Source: UBA6059 sp965227155
GTDB lineage: Bacteria; Bacteroidota; Bacteroidia; Cytophagales; Cyclobacteriaceae
DNA length: 64,000 nucleotides
Assembly: GCA_965227155.1 (NCBI GenBank)
Contig: OZ245731.1
Span: 3,596,001-3,660,000, forward strand
Direction: 5' to 3'
The first letter of the stretch is position 1. Each line of letters begins with the position of its first letter. A model generated the notes under the pieces. It searched no databases, had not been told where the DNA came from, and was given only the letters and a program-made list of their open reading frames with translations. Below are positions 1-8,799 of this stretch, one piece after another. The translations under genes were made by a program, and so were the position numbers.

Positions 1-697
1 TGAGCGGCCAGCTTCTAAATAAAAACCAGAGCACTGCGATCATCAATAGTATGCCAATACCCAAAAATAAGGTGAAGTCTTCCTGAATGCTTTCCACAAA
101 CATTTGCTGCGCTTTGGCTTTGCCTGCGAAATAATAATTTTCATTGGTAAAATGATCTGTGAGCAGCTGATCAATGGACGATACCAGTGCTTTGGCTTTT
201 TCATCGTTCAGCGAACCGTGGCGAATGACCAGCATGGCCGCCTTGAGGTCATCATCTACAAGAAATTGCAACAGCTCCGGCTCCTTCTGTATTCTAATGC
301 TATCCTGAGTAAGGTTGGATGCATGGTCTGGTTGGAGGTAGCGAATGGGCGTAACACCCATTGGCGATTGTACGAAAAACCGGAGTGAGACAGGACTCAG
401 TGTATACCTGACTGCCTCGATTGATTGTATTTCTTGCTCCAACTGATGAAGCGTTTCCAGAAATGTAGAATCAAATATGCCCTGTTTGGGTTCAAAGCCA
501 ACCAGCAGGTAATCATTGTCATCTCCATAAACCTCGCGGTATCCCTCGTAAAAACCAAGATCAGGATCATTGAGGGCGAAAAGGCTTTCAAAATCGTAAT
601 CAAATTGTAAGAAGGGCAGCTGCATTGCAAAAAGAGAAGCAAGGATGGTAATCATGCTTATGGCATAACCTGCTTTCTTTTTGGTGTTTATCATCAT
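1..697 (-). CDS. RND/MMPL-superfamily exporter, N-terminal part (runs off window)
   Basis: This reading frame is open from an ATG at 697 to the window edge, so only the first 232 residues are visible. It begins with a short basic stretch and one membrane segment (about residues 10-27), then a large extracytoplasmic loop opening with acidic-aromatic residues (LQFDYDFESLF), and reaches a second membrane segment (LFLGIGILLMIAVLWFLF) at the edge. One TM, a long periplasmic loop, then a TM block is the layout of predicted RND-superfamily exporters (COG1033/MMPL type), which move lipids or other hydrophobic cargo using proton motive force. The family call rests on architecture and the DxDFESLF-like start of the loop. 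The substrate is unknown. An ATG one codon downstream (694) is an equally good start. It is divergent from thyA. Confidence 0.75.
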   Translation of the reverse strand, partial: MMINTKKKAGYAISMITILASLFAMQLPFLQFDYDFESLFALNDPDLGFYEGYREVYGDDNDYLLVGFEPKQGIFDSTFLETLHQLEQEIQSIEAVRYTLSPVSLRFFVQSPMGVTPIRYLQPDHASNLTQDSIRIQKEPELLQFLVDDDLKAAMLVIRHGSLNDEKAKALVSSIDQLLTDHFTNENYYFAGKAKAQQMFVESIQEDFTLFLGIGILLMIAVLWFLFRSWPL

Positions 698-914
698 TAG
701 CGGTTCTTTTTACAGGGTGAAATATTACCTTTAACCCAACATTTTCAATACCATTGAAAATCAATGCTAGGCACAACAGCTGACTATTTCAAAAATACGA
801 TGCTTGCTCATAGCATAAGAACTTAGTGGTGATTTTGTTATCACACTTCTGGTTCATGTGAATAGCATAATGGTCAACTTGAAAGCAGATTAGAAGACAA
901 TTAACACATAGTTT

Positions 915-1709
915 ATGAAGCAATATCATGATTTGATGGAGCACATCCTTGAGCAGGGGGTGAAAAAATCAGACAGAACGGGTACAGGCACGATTAGTAT
1001 TTTTGGATACCAAATGCGTTTTGATCTGCAGGAGGGATTTCCACTGGTTACCACAAAAAAGCTTCATCTAAGGTCCATCATACATGAGCTATTGTGGTTT
1101 TTGATGGGGGATAGCAACATCAAATACCTTAAGGAAAACAAGGTATCAATTTGGGATGAATGGGCAGATGAAAATGGAGATCTTGGACCTGTATATGGTG
1201 TGCAATGGAGAAGCTGGCCCGATGAGAAGGGACAGAAACATGACCAAATCAGCAAATTGATCCATCAGATCAAAACCAAACCGGACAGTCGCCGGCATAT
1301 CGTAAGTGCGTGGAACGTTTCTCATGTAGATGACATGGCCTTGCCACCCTGCCATACCATGTTTCAGTTTTACGTGGCAGAAGGCAAGTTGTCTTGTCAG
1401 CTTTATCAGCGTAGTGCCGATGTGTTTCTGGGGGTACCTTTTAATATTGCTTCCTATGCGCTGCTTACAATGATGGTAGCGCAGGTATGCGACCTGCAAT
1501 ATGGAGAGTTTATCCACACCTTCGGGGATGCACATTTGTACAGCAACCACTTGGATCAGGCACGCCTGCAACTATCCCGGGAATGCCGGCCATTACCGAT
1601 TATGCGTATTAATCCGGAAGTAAAAGATATTTTTTCGTTCAAATACGAAGACTTTACGTTAGAGAATTACGATCCGCATCCGCACATCAAAGCTGAGGTG
1701 GCGGTTTGA
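915..1709 (+). CDS. thyA: Thymidylate synthase ThyA
   Basis: Converts dUMP and methylene-tetrahydrofolate to dTMP and dihydrofolate in the cytoplasm, the de novo source of thymidylate. The protein is 264 residues, the same length as E. coli ThyA. The active-site cysteine is C146 in the ALPPCHTMFQFYV block, which follows the phosphate-binding arginines RR (126-127). The QRSADVFLGVPFNIASYA dUMP-binding block and the C-terminal YDPHPHIKAEVAV tail are intact. No dihydrofolate reductase gene follows, although thyA is often paired with it. Instead sdaAB begins 10 bases after the stop, so the two genes are probably cotranscribed. Confidence 0.98.
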   Translation: MKQYHDLMEHILEQGVKKSDRTGTGTISIFGYQMRFDLQEGFPLVTTKKLHLRSIIHELLWFLMGDSNIKYLKENKVSIWDEWADENGDLGPVYGVQWRSWPDEKGQKHDQISKLIHQIKTKPDSRRHIVSAWNVSHVDDMALPPCHTMFQFYVAEGKLSCQLYQRSADVFLGVPFNIASYALLTMMVAQVCDLQYGEFIHTFGDAHLYSNHLDQARLQLSRECRPLPIMRINPEVKDIFSFKYEDFTLENYDPHPHIKAEVAV

Positions 1710-1719
1710 TTTTTTAATT

Positions 1720-2397
1720 ATGGGTGAGAGAAGTAGCGTTTTTGATATGATAGGGCCGGTTATGATTGGTCCGTCCAGCTCGCATACTGCCGGGGTTGTT
1801 AGAATCGGTCGTGTAGGGCGGCGCCTGTTGGGAGCTCAGCCAGAAAAGGCAGAGATCGTCTTTTACAATTCTTTTGCAAGAACCTACGAAGGGCATGGCA
1901 GCGACCGTGCAATTATTGCCGGTTTGCTCGATTATAAAACCGATGATACCCGAATTAAATCGGCGCTTACTCTTGGCAAGGAGGCTGGTTTGGAATGGAC
2001 CTTCCGGCCTGTGGGCAGCGCCTCCACCATGCACCCCAACACCATTAAACTCATCCTTCAAAAAGGTGACAAGAAAGTTTCTATGGTAGGGGAAAGCAGA
2101 GGAGGAGGGTTGATCAAAATCTCTGAGGTAAATGGCTTCAATGCTATTTTTACGGCCAGGGCCCATACCATGATCATCACAGCCGATGATGTTAAAGGCA
2201 GCATTGCTTTCATCACCGGAGTGTTGAGCAACGATGATTGTAATATTGCCACCATGACGGTGAGCAGAAAGGGTAAGTCAGCTGATGCCTGTCTTATCCT
2301 GGAAATGGACTCAGGTCCGAGAGCCATTACGCTTGAATATTTAAAAAATCTCAGTTGGGTCAATGATATCATTTATATCCCCGACATTGACATGTAA
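1720..2397 (+). CDS. sdaAB: L-serine dehydratase, iron-sulfur dependent, beta subunit
   Basis: Beta chain of the two-subunit [4Fe-4S] L-serine ammonia-lyase, which turns serine into pyruvate and ammonia. The N-terminus carries the family hallmark FDMIGPVMIGPSSSHTAG (residues 8-25). A C-terminal ACT-like module runs from about residue 145 (HTMIITADDVKGSIAFITG). At 225 residues it matches the separate beta chain found in Firmicutes and Bacteroidota rather than the fused E. coli enzyme. The catalytic alpha subunit is not in this window, so it must be encoded elsewhere. It lies 10 bases after thyA and 17 before the TolC gene. Start is ATG within TTAATTATGGG. Confidence 0.93.
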   Translation: MGERSSVFDMIGPVMIGPSSSHTAGVVRIGRVGRRLLGAQPEKAEIVFYNSFARTYEGHGSDRAIIAGLLDYKTDDTRIKSALTLGKEAGLEWTFRPVGSASTMHPNTIKLILQKGDKKVSMVGESRGGGLIKISEVNGFNAIFTARAHTMIITADDVKGSIAFITGVLSNDDCNIATMTVSRKGKSADACLILEMDSGPRAITLEYLKNLSWVNDIIYIPDIDM

Positions 2398-2414
2398 AAC
2401 AGGAATTAAGCCTT

Positions 2415-3866
2415 ATGCTTCGAATATTTTTTGCCACGCTGGTGCTCATCTTTCTTATTGTTTTTTCCTCTTTGGCGCAAAAGAGGGCGCTCGATTTGAA
2501 AGATTGTATTGAAATCGCCTTTGAAAATAATCTGGCCATCCAAAACAATGAGCTTACCGTAGAAGATCGGGAGATCGGACTCAAGCAATCACGATTTAGC
2601 CAGCTACCCAATCTCAACCTGGGGGGTAATTACGGCTTCAACTGGGGTCGTTCTATTGACCCTACCACCAACCTTTTTGCTACCCAGCGTATAGGATTTA
2701 CCGGTGTAAACGGCAACTCCAATATGGCTTTGTTTAATGGGTTGCGCATTAGAAATAGCATTAAGCAAAGCGAAATGGATCTGAAAGTAGCCCAGTTTGA
2801 TCTGGAAGCCGTAAAGAATGATATTGCCTTGCAAGTGGCCAATGCTTATCTAAATGTGATTTTCAATGAAGAGCTTGTAGAGAACGCACTGTATCAGATT
2901 GAGACGACCCATGAGCAGATCAAGCAGACGACCAAGCTTGTGGATGCAGGTGCCCTGCCTATCATCAATCAATTGAACCTTGAATCCCAGCTGGCCAGTG
3001 ATGAGGTAACACTCATTCAAAATGAAAATAATTATAATCTGTCGATGCTCAACCTGAAACAGTTATTGTTGTTGCCGGCAGAGGATAGCATTACCATCAT
3101 TCGGGAAAGCATTCAGCTTGAAGATAATCCACAGCTATTGGTCAAGCCGCAGGCGCTTTACCAGGAGGCTGAGCAGCGCATGCCGGAAGTTCAAAGTGCA
3201 AGGTTCAGCATCCAGCGAGAAGACCTGGCCTATAAAATCGCCCAGGCCGCGCGCTATCCAAGCCTGTCGGTCAACGCCGGATTTTCCACCAACTACTCTT
3301 CCGTGGCAGACCGTCAGCGCCAGGTTTTTGAAGGGACGGAGACCATCACCCAGGAGATTGGCTTCTTAACCAATGACCCAACCCAAACGGTCTCTACCAT
3401 TAGGGAAGTGCCCAATGTAGTTGATGTGAGGCCCAGCTTTCCGCTTTCTGATCAGTTTAGTGAAAACCTAAGCAAAACGGTCAGTTTGAACCTGTCCATA
3501 CCGATATTTAACCGGTTCCAGACAGAGGCAGGTGTGCAGAGGTCCAAATTGGCCCAGGAGAGAGCAGCGCTCAATGCCAAGCAGGTTTCCAATGAATTGC
3601 GCCAGACTATAGAAACAGCTTATAATGATGCTTTAGCAGCCTCCAAATCCTATGCAGCAAGTCTTAAGCAGGTAGAGGCACTGGAAGAGACCTTTCGGGT
3701 AACGCAGAACCAATATGATCTGGGAGCGATCAATTTTACAGATTACCAGGTGGCCAATAATAACCTGGTGCGGGCTAAAAATGACCTGATCAGGGCAAAA
3801 TACCAATACATATTCAGACTCAAAATATTAGATTTTTATCAGGGTAAACCACTAACCAACGATTGA
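2415..3866 (+). CDS. TolC-family outer-membrane efflux protein
   Basis: Outer-membrane channel of a tripartite efflux or secretion system. A signal peptide (to about residue 21, ending SLAQ) is followed by the TolC opening LDLKDCIEIAFENNLAIQ, two helix-rich repeats with the YLNVIFNEELVENA and DALAASKSYAASLKQVEAL segments, and the conserved tail FTDYQVANNNLVRAKNDLIRAKYQYIFRLKILDFYQG. The 483-residue length is normal for Bacteroidota TolC homologues. Its stop overlaps the ATG of the next gene by one base (TGATG), which indicates translational coupling to the membrane-fusion partner. Confidence 0.93.
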   Translation: MLRIFFATLVLIFLIVFSSLAQKRALDLKDCIEIAFENNLAIQNNELTVEDREIGLKQSRFSQLPNLNLGGNYGFNWGRSIDPTTNLFATQRIGFTGVNGNSNMALFNGLRIRNSIKQSEMDLKVAQFDLEAVKNDIALQVANAYLNVIFNEELVENALYQIETTHEQIKQTTKLVDAGALPIINQLNLESQLASDEVTLIQNENNYNLSMLNLKQLLLLPAEDSITIIRESIQLEDNPQLLVKPQALYQEAEQRMPEVQSARFSIQREDLAYKIAQAARYPSLSVNAGFSTNYSSVADRQRQVFEGTETITQEIGFLTNDPTQTVSTIREVPNVVDVRPSFPLSDQFSENLSKTVSLNLSIPIFNRFQTEAGVQRSKLAQERAALNAKQVSNELRQTIETAYNDALAASKSYAASLKQVEALEETFRVTQNQYDLGAINFTDYQVANNNLVRAKNDLIRAKYQYIFRLKILDFYQGKPLTND

Positions 3867-5194
3867 TGAAGAAAAACAAGAACATTATATACCTGGCTAT
3901 CGCCGTAGTTGTACTCATTGGGATTGCGCTGATCGGCAAAAAGCAGGGCTGGTTTGGCAATAAGGAAGCAACTCAGGTGGTATTTGGTATGGTGAAGAAG
4001 GGCGATATTACTGAAAAAGTAAGCGCTTCGGGTACGATCCAGCCGGAAGTAGAAGTAGAAATAAGCCCTGAGGTTCCAGGAGAAATCATTGAGCTTAATA
4101 TCGAAGAAGGTGATTCTGTGATCCAGGGCGAACTGATGGTGAAAATAAGGCCGGATAATTTCATCAGTGCATTGGAGCGGGCACGAGCCAACCTCAACCA
4201 GCAGCAGGCTAATCTGGCCGATAGCCGGGCGCGACTGGCACGCGCGGAGGCGCAGTTCAAGCGGTCGGAGTTGGATTTTGAAAGGCAGAAGGAATTGTAT
4301 GATGGCCAGGCCATATCAGTATCGGATTATGAGGTGGCAGAGGCCAATTATAAAATAGCCCAGCAGGATTTGGAGTCGGCCCGACAAAATGTGATTGCAG
4401 CAGAGTTTATCGTAAAGAGTGCCCGTGCCTCGGTAGATGAGGCGGCTGAAAACCTCAGGCGCACCAGCATCGTGGCGCCGATGAGCGGGACGGTAAGTCA
4501 GCTCAATGTGGAGCTTGGTGAACGGGTGGTAGGTACCTCTCAAATGGCGGGTACCGTGATGCTGCGCATTGCCAACCTAAACCAAATGGAGGTAAGGGTA
4601 GATGTCAATGAAAATGACATCATTCGTATCAATAAGGGCGATACGGCCATTATTGATGTCGACTCTTATACCCGCTTAGAAAAGACATTCAAGGGGATTG
4701 TAACGCAGATTGCCAGCACTGCCAATAATAAAATTTCTGATGATGCGGTCACGGAATTTGAAGTGCGGATACGCATTCTCAATGAATCATTCAGGGATTT
4801 AGTGGAGGAAAATGGGATTCAAAATCCCTTCAAGCCGGGCATGACAGCCAGTGTGGAAATCCTTACGGATAAAAAGGAAAACATCACTGTAGTACCTTTG
4901 GCTGCAGTAACTACCCGGTCGGCTGAAGATCTGGAAAATGAGAGCGATGAGGATCAGCTGGATCAACCGGCAAGACTCATTGATGATTATAAAGAGGTGG
5001 TGTTCGTACATGAAGATGGTACCGCCAAAATGGTGGAAGTAAAAACCGGCATCAGCGATTATGAGAATATTGAAGTGATCTCCGGTTTACAAGCAGGTCA
5101 GGAAGTGATTACCGGCCCCTACACAGCTGTAAGCAAGCAGCTCCGCGATGGAGACCCAGTGGAGCTGCGCAGCGAGAAGAAGGGTAGGGATTGA
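3866..5194 (+). CDS. Efflux periplasmic adaptor (HlyD/RND membrane-fusion protein)
   Basis: Adaptor that links an inner-membrane pump to the TolC channel. An N-terminal membrane anchor (residues 7-23) is followed by a biotinyl-lipoyl half (VEVEISPEVPGEIIELNIEEGD), a long coiled-coil hairpin (about residues 100-190), the second lipoyl half (TSIVAPMSGTVSQLNVELGE), and beta-barrel and membrane-proximal domains. The ATG at 3866 is preferred over a TTG three bases upstream. Adaptors with this signature normally precede an ABC ATPase and a MacB-like permease, but here the stop codon is followed at once by an RHS fragment, so the pump component is missing from this locus. Function may rely on a pump encoded elsewhere. 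Confidence 0.92.
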   Translation: MKKNKNIIYLAIAVVVLIGIALIGKKQGWFGNKEATQVVFGMVKKGDITEKVSASGTIQPEVEVEISPEVPGEIIELNIEEGDSVIQGELMVKIRPDNFISALERARANLNQQQANLADSRARLARAEAQFKRSELDFERQKELYDGQAISVSDYEVAEANYKIAQQDLESARQNVIAAEFIVKSARASVDEAAENLRRTSIVAPMSGTVSQLNVELGERVVGTSQMAGTVMLRIANLNQMEVRVDVNENDIIRINKGDTAIIDVDSYTRLEKTFKGIVTQIASTANNKISDDAVTEFEVRIRILNESFRDLVEENGIQNPFKPGMTASVEILTDKKENITVVPLAAVTTRSAEDLENESDEDQLDQPARLIDDYKEVVFVHEDGTAKMVEVKTGISDYENIEVISGLQAGQEVITGPYTAVSKQLRDGDPVELRSEKKGRD

Positions 5195-5475
5195 TGGCAG
5201 CAAATGATTATTACCCTTTTGGGGGGACTTTTAACAGCTACACAAGCGGCACAGAAAACAAATACAAATTTGTTGGAAATGAATGGGAGGATGAAACGAG
5301 CGTGTACGATTTTGGCTTCAGGAGATATGATCCAACGCCTTGGTTCGTGTCCTCACGAAACAAGAAACTGAAGTCACATGCACTTGCACAGCATTGCCAA
5401 GTGAGGGATATCATATATAATCGGGCCATTCTTCAACATCAGGAGCAATCGTCCGCTTGTGCCTTAGAAAGGTAA
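5194..5475 (+). pseudogene. RHS-repeat core fragment (remnant)
   Basis: Codons from 5194 to about 5336 encode the conserved RHS/YD-repeat core of Bacteroidota: a DYYPFGGTF start, then KYKFVGNEWEDE, then YDFGFRRYDP. In intact proteins this is followed by R-x-G-R-F-L-S-x-D-P and a variable toxin tip. Here homology stops exactly after RRYDP, where a 27-nt palindromic repeat (5337-5363) begins, and the remaining ORF (to 5475) is unrelated sequence. There is no upstream YD-repeat region, so this is a short 3' piece of a much larger gene. Its ATG overlaps the adaptor stop (TGATGG), which could be chance or allow translation. A functional product is unlikely. Confidence 0.75.
5337..5363 (-). repeat. 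27-nt AGGA-loop palindrome, copy 1
   Basis: Read on the minus strand this is a 10-bp imperfect stem, an AGGA loop and a GGC tail, aligning base for base with seven other copies in the window. It is the only copy on the minus strand. It forms the exact break point of the RHS fragment. Confidence 0.8.
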
Positions 5476-5753
5476 AACTCCTGAAATTCTTCATTTTATT
5501 TTGCAGTGGCATATCATGCATACCTATGATCAGATGTACATAAATCGTTATTCTACTCCATGCATATATTTCCAGTCTTTTTTCTGCTTATTGATCGAAG
5601 AATAAAATGGGATATAGATAATTTGATACTTTTATAATTGTTTAGTACAGTATAAGAGGCCGTTTGCATGGTGTGTATCGATCAAAATGATCTATTGCAT
5701 GCAAGACAAAAACTTAATTTTATTATTATTTTGTACTGGTAAAAAGGATAGGT

Positions 5754-5978
5754 ATGAATTTAGAAGCAAGAAAATTACGAATTATTCAAGCGTTTAGCTC
5801 AATGAATGATATCACAAAAATTAATCAAATAGAGTCTTTGGTGCTATCTAAATCTACAGCGGAGAAAAGAAAGTCAATGTTGGAAACTTTGTCTGGTTCT
5901 TGGACAAATGAAGAAGCTGAAGATATCAAAAAGGTAATAGAGGAGGGTTGTGAGAAAATCGATGAAAATGGATGGTAG
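5754..5978 (+). CDS. VapB-type antitoxin of a VapBC pair
   Basis: A 74-residue acidic protein directly upstream of, and overlapping, a PIN-domain toxin. The sequence opens with a helical segment (LEARKLRIIQAFSSM) and ends with an acidic C-terminal region (SWTNEEAEDIKKVIEEGCEKI), the part expected to wrap and inhibit the toxin. This N-terminus resembles the short antitoxins found with VapC in Bacteroidota. I see no clear AbrB or ribbon-helix-helix signature. Toxin and antitoxin are translationally coupled by the overlap and probably autoregulated. The preceding 270 bases are AT-rich with no other gene. Confidence 0.75.
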   Translation: MNLEARKLRIIQAFSSMNDITKINQIESLVLSKSTAEKRKSMLETLSGSWTNEEAEDIKKVIEEGCEKIDENGW

Positions 5979-6363
5979 CTTCTTAATTGATACAAATATT
6001 ATAATCGATTTTTTTAAAGGTGATCAGTCAATTGGCATTAAGCTCCTTAAGGAAGAAGTATTTATTCCATCAATAGTAATTGGTGAATTATACTTTGGAG
6101 CTTTTGGGTCAGGAGTTGTCAGGAATAGAATGAAGCGATTTAAAGAAATAGAAATCTTTTCAGATAGCTATCCTATTCTGGAGGTAAGTGGATCGACGGC
6201 CCTAATCTATGGGGACATAAAGTCACAGTTAAAATCTATGGGAAAGCCAATTCCAGAGAATGATATCTGGATAGCAGCTTTAGCGTTAGAGCATAATCTA
6301 ATCTTGGTCTCTTCAGATCAACATTTCAGCCAAATCAAAAAACTTGAAACCTCGACCTGGTAA
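5962..6363 (+). CDS. vapC: PIN-domain ribonuclease toxin, VapC family
   Basis: Metal-dependent endoribonuclease toxin. All acidic PIN positions are visible: the first Asp in SFLIDTNIIIDFF, the Glu in IVIGELYFGAF, the Asp in PENDIWIAALAL, and the late Asp in LVSSDQHFSQI. Length (133 residues from ATG 5962) is typical of VapC. A GTG at 5950 and an ATG at 5968 are alternative starts. The AGGAGGG at 5941-5947 is unusual in this AT-rich, SD-poor setting. The gene overlaps the antitoxin end (5978), the usual VapBC arrangement. Confidence 0.88.
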   Translation: MKMDGSFLIDTNIIIDFFKGDQSIGIKLLKEEVFIPSIVIGELYFGAFGSGVVRNRMKRFKEIEIFSDSYPILEVSGSTALIYGDIKSQLKSMGKPIPENDIWIAALALEHNLILVSSDQHFSQIKKLETSTW

Positions 6364-6522
6364 TCTACTTTTTGTAATACAAAACCTGTTTTGTGTTTGT
6401 TTTTAGACGGTTAAGTCATTCGAAAGCAGTAATTGACAATCCTTGCTCCTCATACATTATTATATCCGTAAATCGGATCTTAAGAGAAGCAAGTTTATCA
6501 TCAAAACTGTCAACTCAACATC

Positions 6523-6552
6523 AAAAGACCGTTGGCGATCGTACCAACGGTC
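6523..6552 (-). terminator. Rho-independent terminator of the CocE/PepX-like gene
   Basis: A 9-bp perfect stem (GACCGTTGG at 6527-6535 with CCAACGGTC at 6544-6552) around an 8-base loop. On the minus strand it is followed by TTTT. It sits 20 bases past the minus-strand stop at 6572. Confidence 0.75.
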
Positions 6553-6571
6553 ATTAAAGGCTCTAAGTTTT

Positions 6572-8458
6572 TTACCGATCCCCAATCTTAAGCTTTCCTA
6601 CTACGGGCAGCCGGATCTGACTGGGGTAATCCGGTGAGTGATGAATATTATTGTGCGCAACAATGCCCTCTGACTCATCAAAATTGTTGCCCCCGGTATT
6701 TAGATTTCTCGCAAACCGTGGAAAGTTGCTGCTGGATACCTCTATCCTGATACGATGCCCTTTTTTGAAATAATTACTGGTACTAAGTGGTGTCAGGTCA
6801 ACTTTGTACACATTGCCTTCTTCCATAAATACCTCCTTGTCATAACCTTCCCGATAGCGTACCCGCTGAATGGTTTCATCAAGGTTGTATGCCCGACCAT
6901 CGGGGTAAACATCAATCAGTTTCACCGTCACATCCGTATCTTTCACATCAGATGATAAGTACAGAGAGGTTTCAATAAACCCGCTAATTTCAACACCCTC
7001 CTCCAATGGATCGGTGGTGTACACCAATATATCCTGACGGGTTTCCATTTGTTGCTGATCAAAAGAGCCGCCTTCTACTGCATTTCCTGTGCAGCAAACA
7101 TTGCCTCCATAGGAAGGTACCGGATTGTGTGGGTCATAAGTAAAGCTGTCCATGTATTCCTCTGTTGGGGGCGTGAGGCTGAGCTTTCCATCTCCATAGA
7201 GGCTGTTGGCTTTGCCCTTGCTGTCGAGGTAGAAAGTGGTCATTTCTGCATTTATTGGCGGCCAGGTGTCTGAAGTCTGCCATTCGTTGCTGCCCATGGT
7301 GTAGTATTGCACCCGTGGCAGCTTTTCCAGGATACCGTTTTGCTCACCTTTTAGCCAATAATCAAACCAACCATAGATCTGCTCATCATAATCGAGCCTG
7401 GCATCACCCACACTGCGCTCACCTACAATGGTATTTTCTGTGGCCCTGGTATATCGGCAGTGTAGAGTCGGCGCAATCACAAGGTATTGGTTATCAGCTA
7501 CGGCTTTGTCTTTGATATTGTTTCTGACGTGGTTAAATAAGGCCAGATTTGGACTAATGGATACATCATACCAGGAGGTAAACCAGAAGCTGGGCACGCC
7601 AAAGCCCATATCATCATGATACAAACCGCCCTCATACCAGGCAGGGTCATTGGGCTTTCTGCGCACCATTTTCTCAAAAACCCCCACTGGGCCATTTTGA
7701 TTTTTGATGATATCCTGAATAGGCAAATGCTTGAGCCCTTCAGACCAATCTACTCTTGGGTATTCAGGCGCCATATCATAAAATCGCTGGATGCGCTGCA
7801 GGTCTTCCTGGGTAATGCCCTCGGGGAGTTTTGGTGCCATTTCATCATGCTGGGTATTGTAGAGCCAGGCAAAAAAGAGCATTTGCTCAGCACCGCCACG
7901 GTACCAGTTGCCCTGCTCAAAATAATCACCCACCCGACCTACGCCGGCACCATATCCCTGGGGCACCATGGCGGCGTGGCTCGGATGATCCAGCGCGGCA
8001 ACAGCCATTTGCCATTCGGCAGTAGAGGAACAACCTAATGTCCCGATTTTGCCATTGCTCCAGGGCTGGTCAGCCATCCAGGAGAATGCATCATAACCAT
8101 CAGTGAGCGGTACGCCGAGTATATCCCATTCACCTTCGGAGAAAAATCTGCCACGTTCATTCTGCACCACATAAGCAAACCCCCGCTTCACGGCCTCATA
8201 AGCCCGCTCCATGGTTCTTGTTCTCATCTCTCCATTGCCCCAAGAATTGAAGTTGTAGGGCGTTCTGGAGAAAATGATAGGCACAGGCTCATCTGTTTTG
8301 GGCCTGTAAATATCTGTGGCCAGCCGCACCCCATCGCGCATGGGCATCATTACCTTTTGGTCGATGATGGCAATAGCCTTTAGGTCTTCGACTATGCCCT
8401 GGGCTAATGTCTGAAAGCCCAAAAGGAGCAGGAGTAGAAAGAGTGGTTGTTTTTTCAT
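6572..8458 (-). CDS. Secreted CocE/NonD-family hydrolase (X-Pro dipeptidyl-peptidase S15-like)
   Basis: An alpha/beta hydrolase of the PepX/CocE/glutaryl-7-ACA acylase group, which cleaves acyl-amide or ester bonds. A signal peptide (MKKQPLFLLLLLLGFQTLAQ) starts at 8458. The longer upstream frame to 8602 lacks any conserved feature. The S15 opening is seen in VMMPMRDGVRLATDIYRP, the nucleophile serine lies in GTLGCSSTAEWQMA, and the C-terminal jelly-roll domain carries RIRIEVSSSNFPRFARNLN, all diagnostic of the family. About 628 residues, normal length. Likely periplasmic or exported and used in peptide or ester breakdown. Substrate unknown. Convergent with vapC, with a strong terminator between them. 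Confidence 0.9.
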   Translation of the reverse strand: MKKQPLFLLLLLLGFQTLAQGIVEDLKAIAIIDQKVMMPMRDGVRLATDIYRPKTDEPVPIIFSRTPYNFNSWGNGEMRTRTMERAYEAVKRGFAYVVQNERGRFFSEGEWDILGVPLTDGYDAFSWMADQPWSNGKIGTLGCSSTAEWQMAVAALDHPSHAAMVPQGYGAGVGRVGDYFEQGNWYRGGAEQMLFFAWLYNTQHDEMAPKLPEGITQEDLQRIQRFYDMAPEYPRVDWSEGLKHLPIQDIIKNQNGPVGVFEKMVRRKPNDPAWYEGGLYHDDMGFGVPSFWFTSWYDVSISPNLALFNHVRNNIKDKAVADNQYLVIAPTLHCRYTRATENTIVGERSVGDARLDYDEQIYGWFDYWLKGEQNGILEKLPRVQYYTMGSNEWQTSDTWPPINAEMTTFYLDSKGKANSLYGDGKLSLTPPTEEYMDSFTYDPHNPVPSYGGNVCCTGNAVEGGSFDQQQMETRQDILVYTTDPLEEGVEISGFIETSLYLSSDVKDTDVTVKLIDVYPDGRAYNLDETIQRVRYREGYDKEVFMEEGNVYKVDLTPLSTSNYFKKGHRIRIEVSSSNFPRFARNLNTGGNNFDESEGIVAHNNIHHSPDYPSQIRLPVVGKLKIGDR

Positions 8459-8757
8459 TAGATAAAGGTTTGAATAGCAAAATATCAAATTCCGGGTAGG
8501 AATTAAAGGTGGATAGGACGGGTGGTTATGTTTTTCTATAAGGATTGCTGGTTGAAATTTCTTTCCAACTATTGATCTTTTTTGGATTGTATTGAATAAC
8601 AATAGGGATTAAAACTAGCCCTATCAGGCTATCATTATAAAAAAGGTGCCTCTGTTCATCAACTTAAAGATTACAAATAAAAAACGATGAGTATTTATTG
8701 GCCGGGTTTTCCTATTTGTATTTTGGGGATGTTAATCTAGACTAGAGACAAAATAGG
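8459..8757. other. Intergenic, no gene seen
   Basis: AT-rich spacer between the hydrolase start and the lipoprotein terminator. No ORF with family signals was seen on either strand. It presumably holds the promoter of the hydrolase gene. Confidence 0.5.
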
Positions 8758-8785
8758 GCACTCACTCAATTTTTTGAGTGAGTGC
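8758..8785 (-). terminator. Terminator hairpin of the lipoprotein gene
   Basis: A perfect 12-bp stem (GCACTCACTCAA with TTGAGTGAGTGC) and a TTTT loop, 15 bases after the minus-strand stop at 8800. The T-run downstream is interrupted, so the terminator is strong in the stem and weaker in the tail. Confidence 0.65.
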
Positions 8786-8799
8786 TAAAAGCTAAAGAC

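Noticed and set aside
1146..1571. Minus-strand frame opposite thyA
   Set aside because: Shadow of thyA; no conserved features.
5363..5475. Tail of the RHS frame as a toxin domain
   Set aside because: It starts inside the palindrome and contains no motif. RHS toxins need the full core with its autocleavage site, which is missing.
7255..8038. Plus-strand frames inside the CocE/PepX-like gene
   Set aside because: The minus-strand gene has complete family motifs across the same bases.
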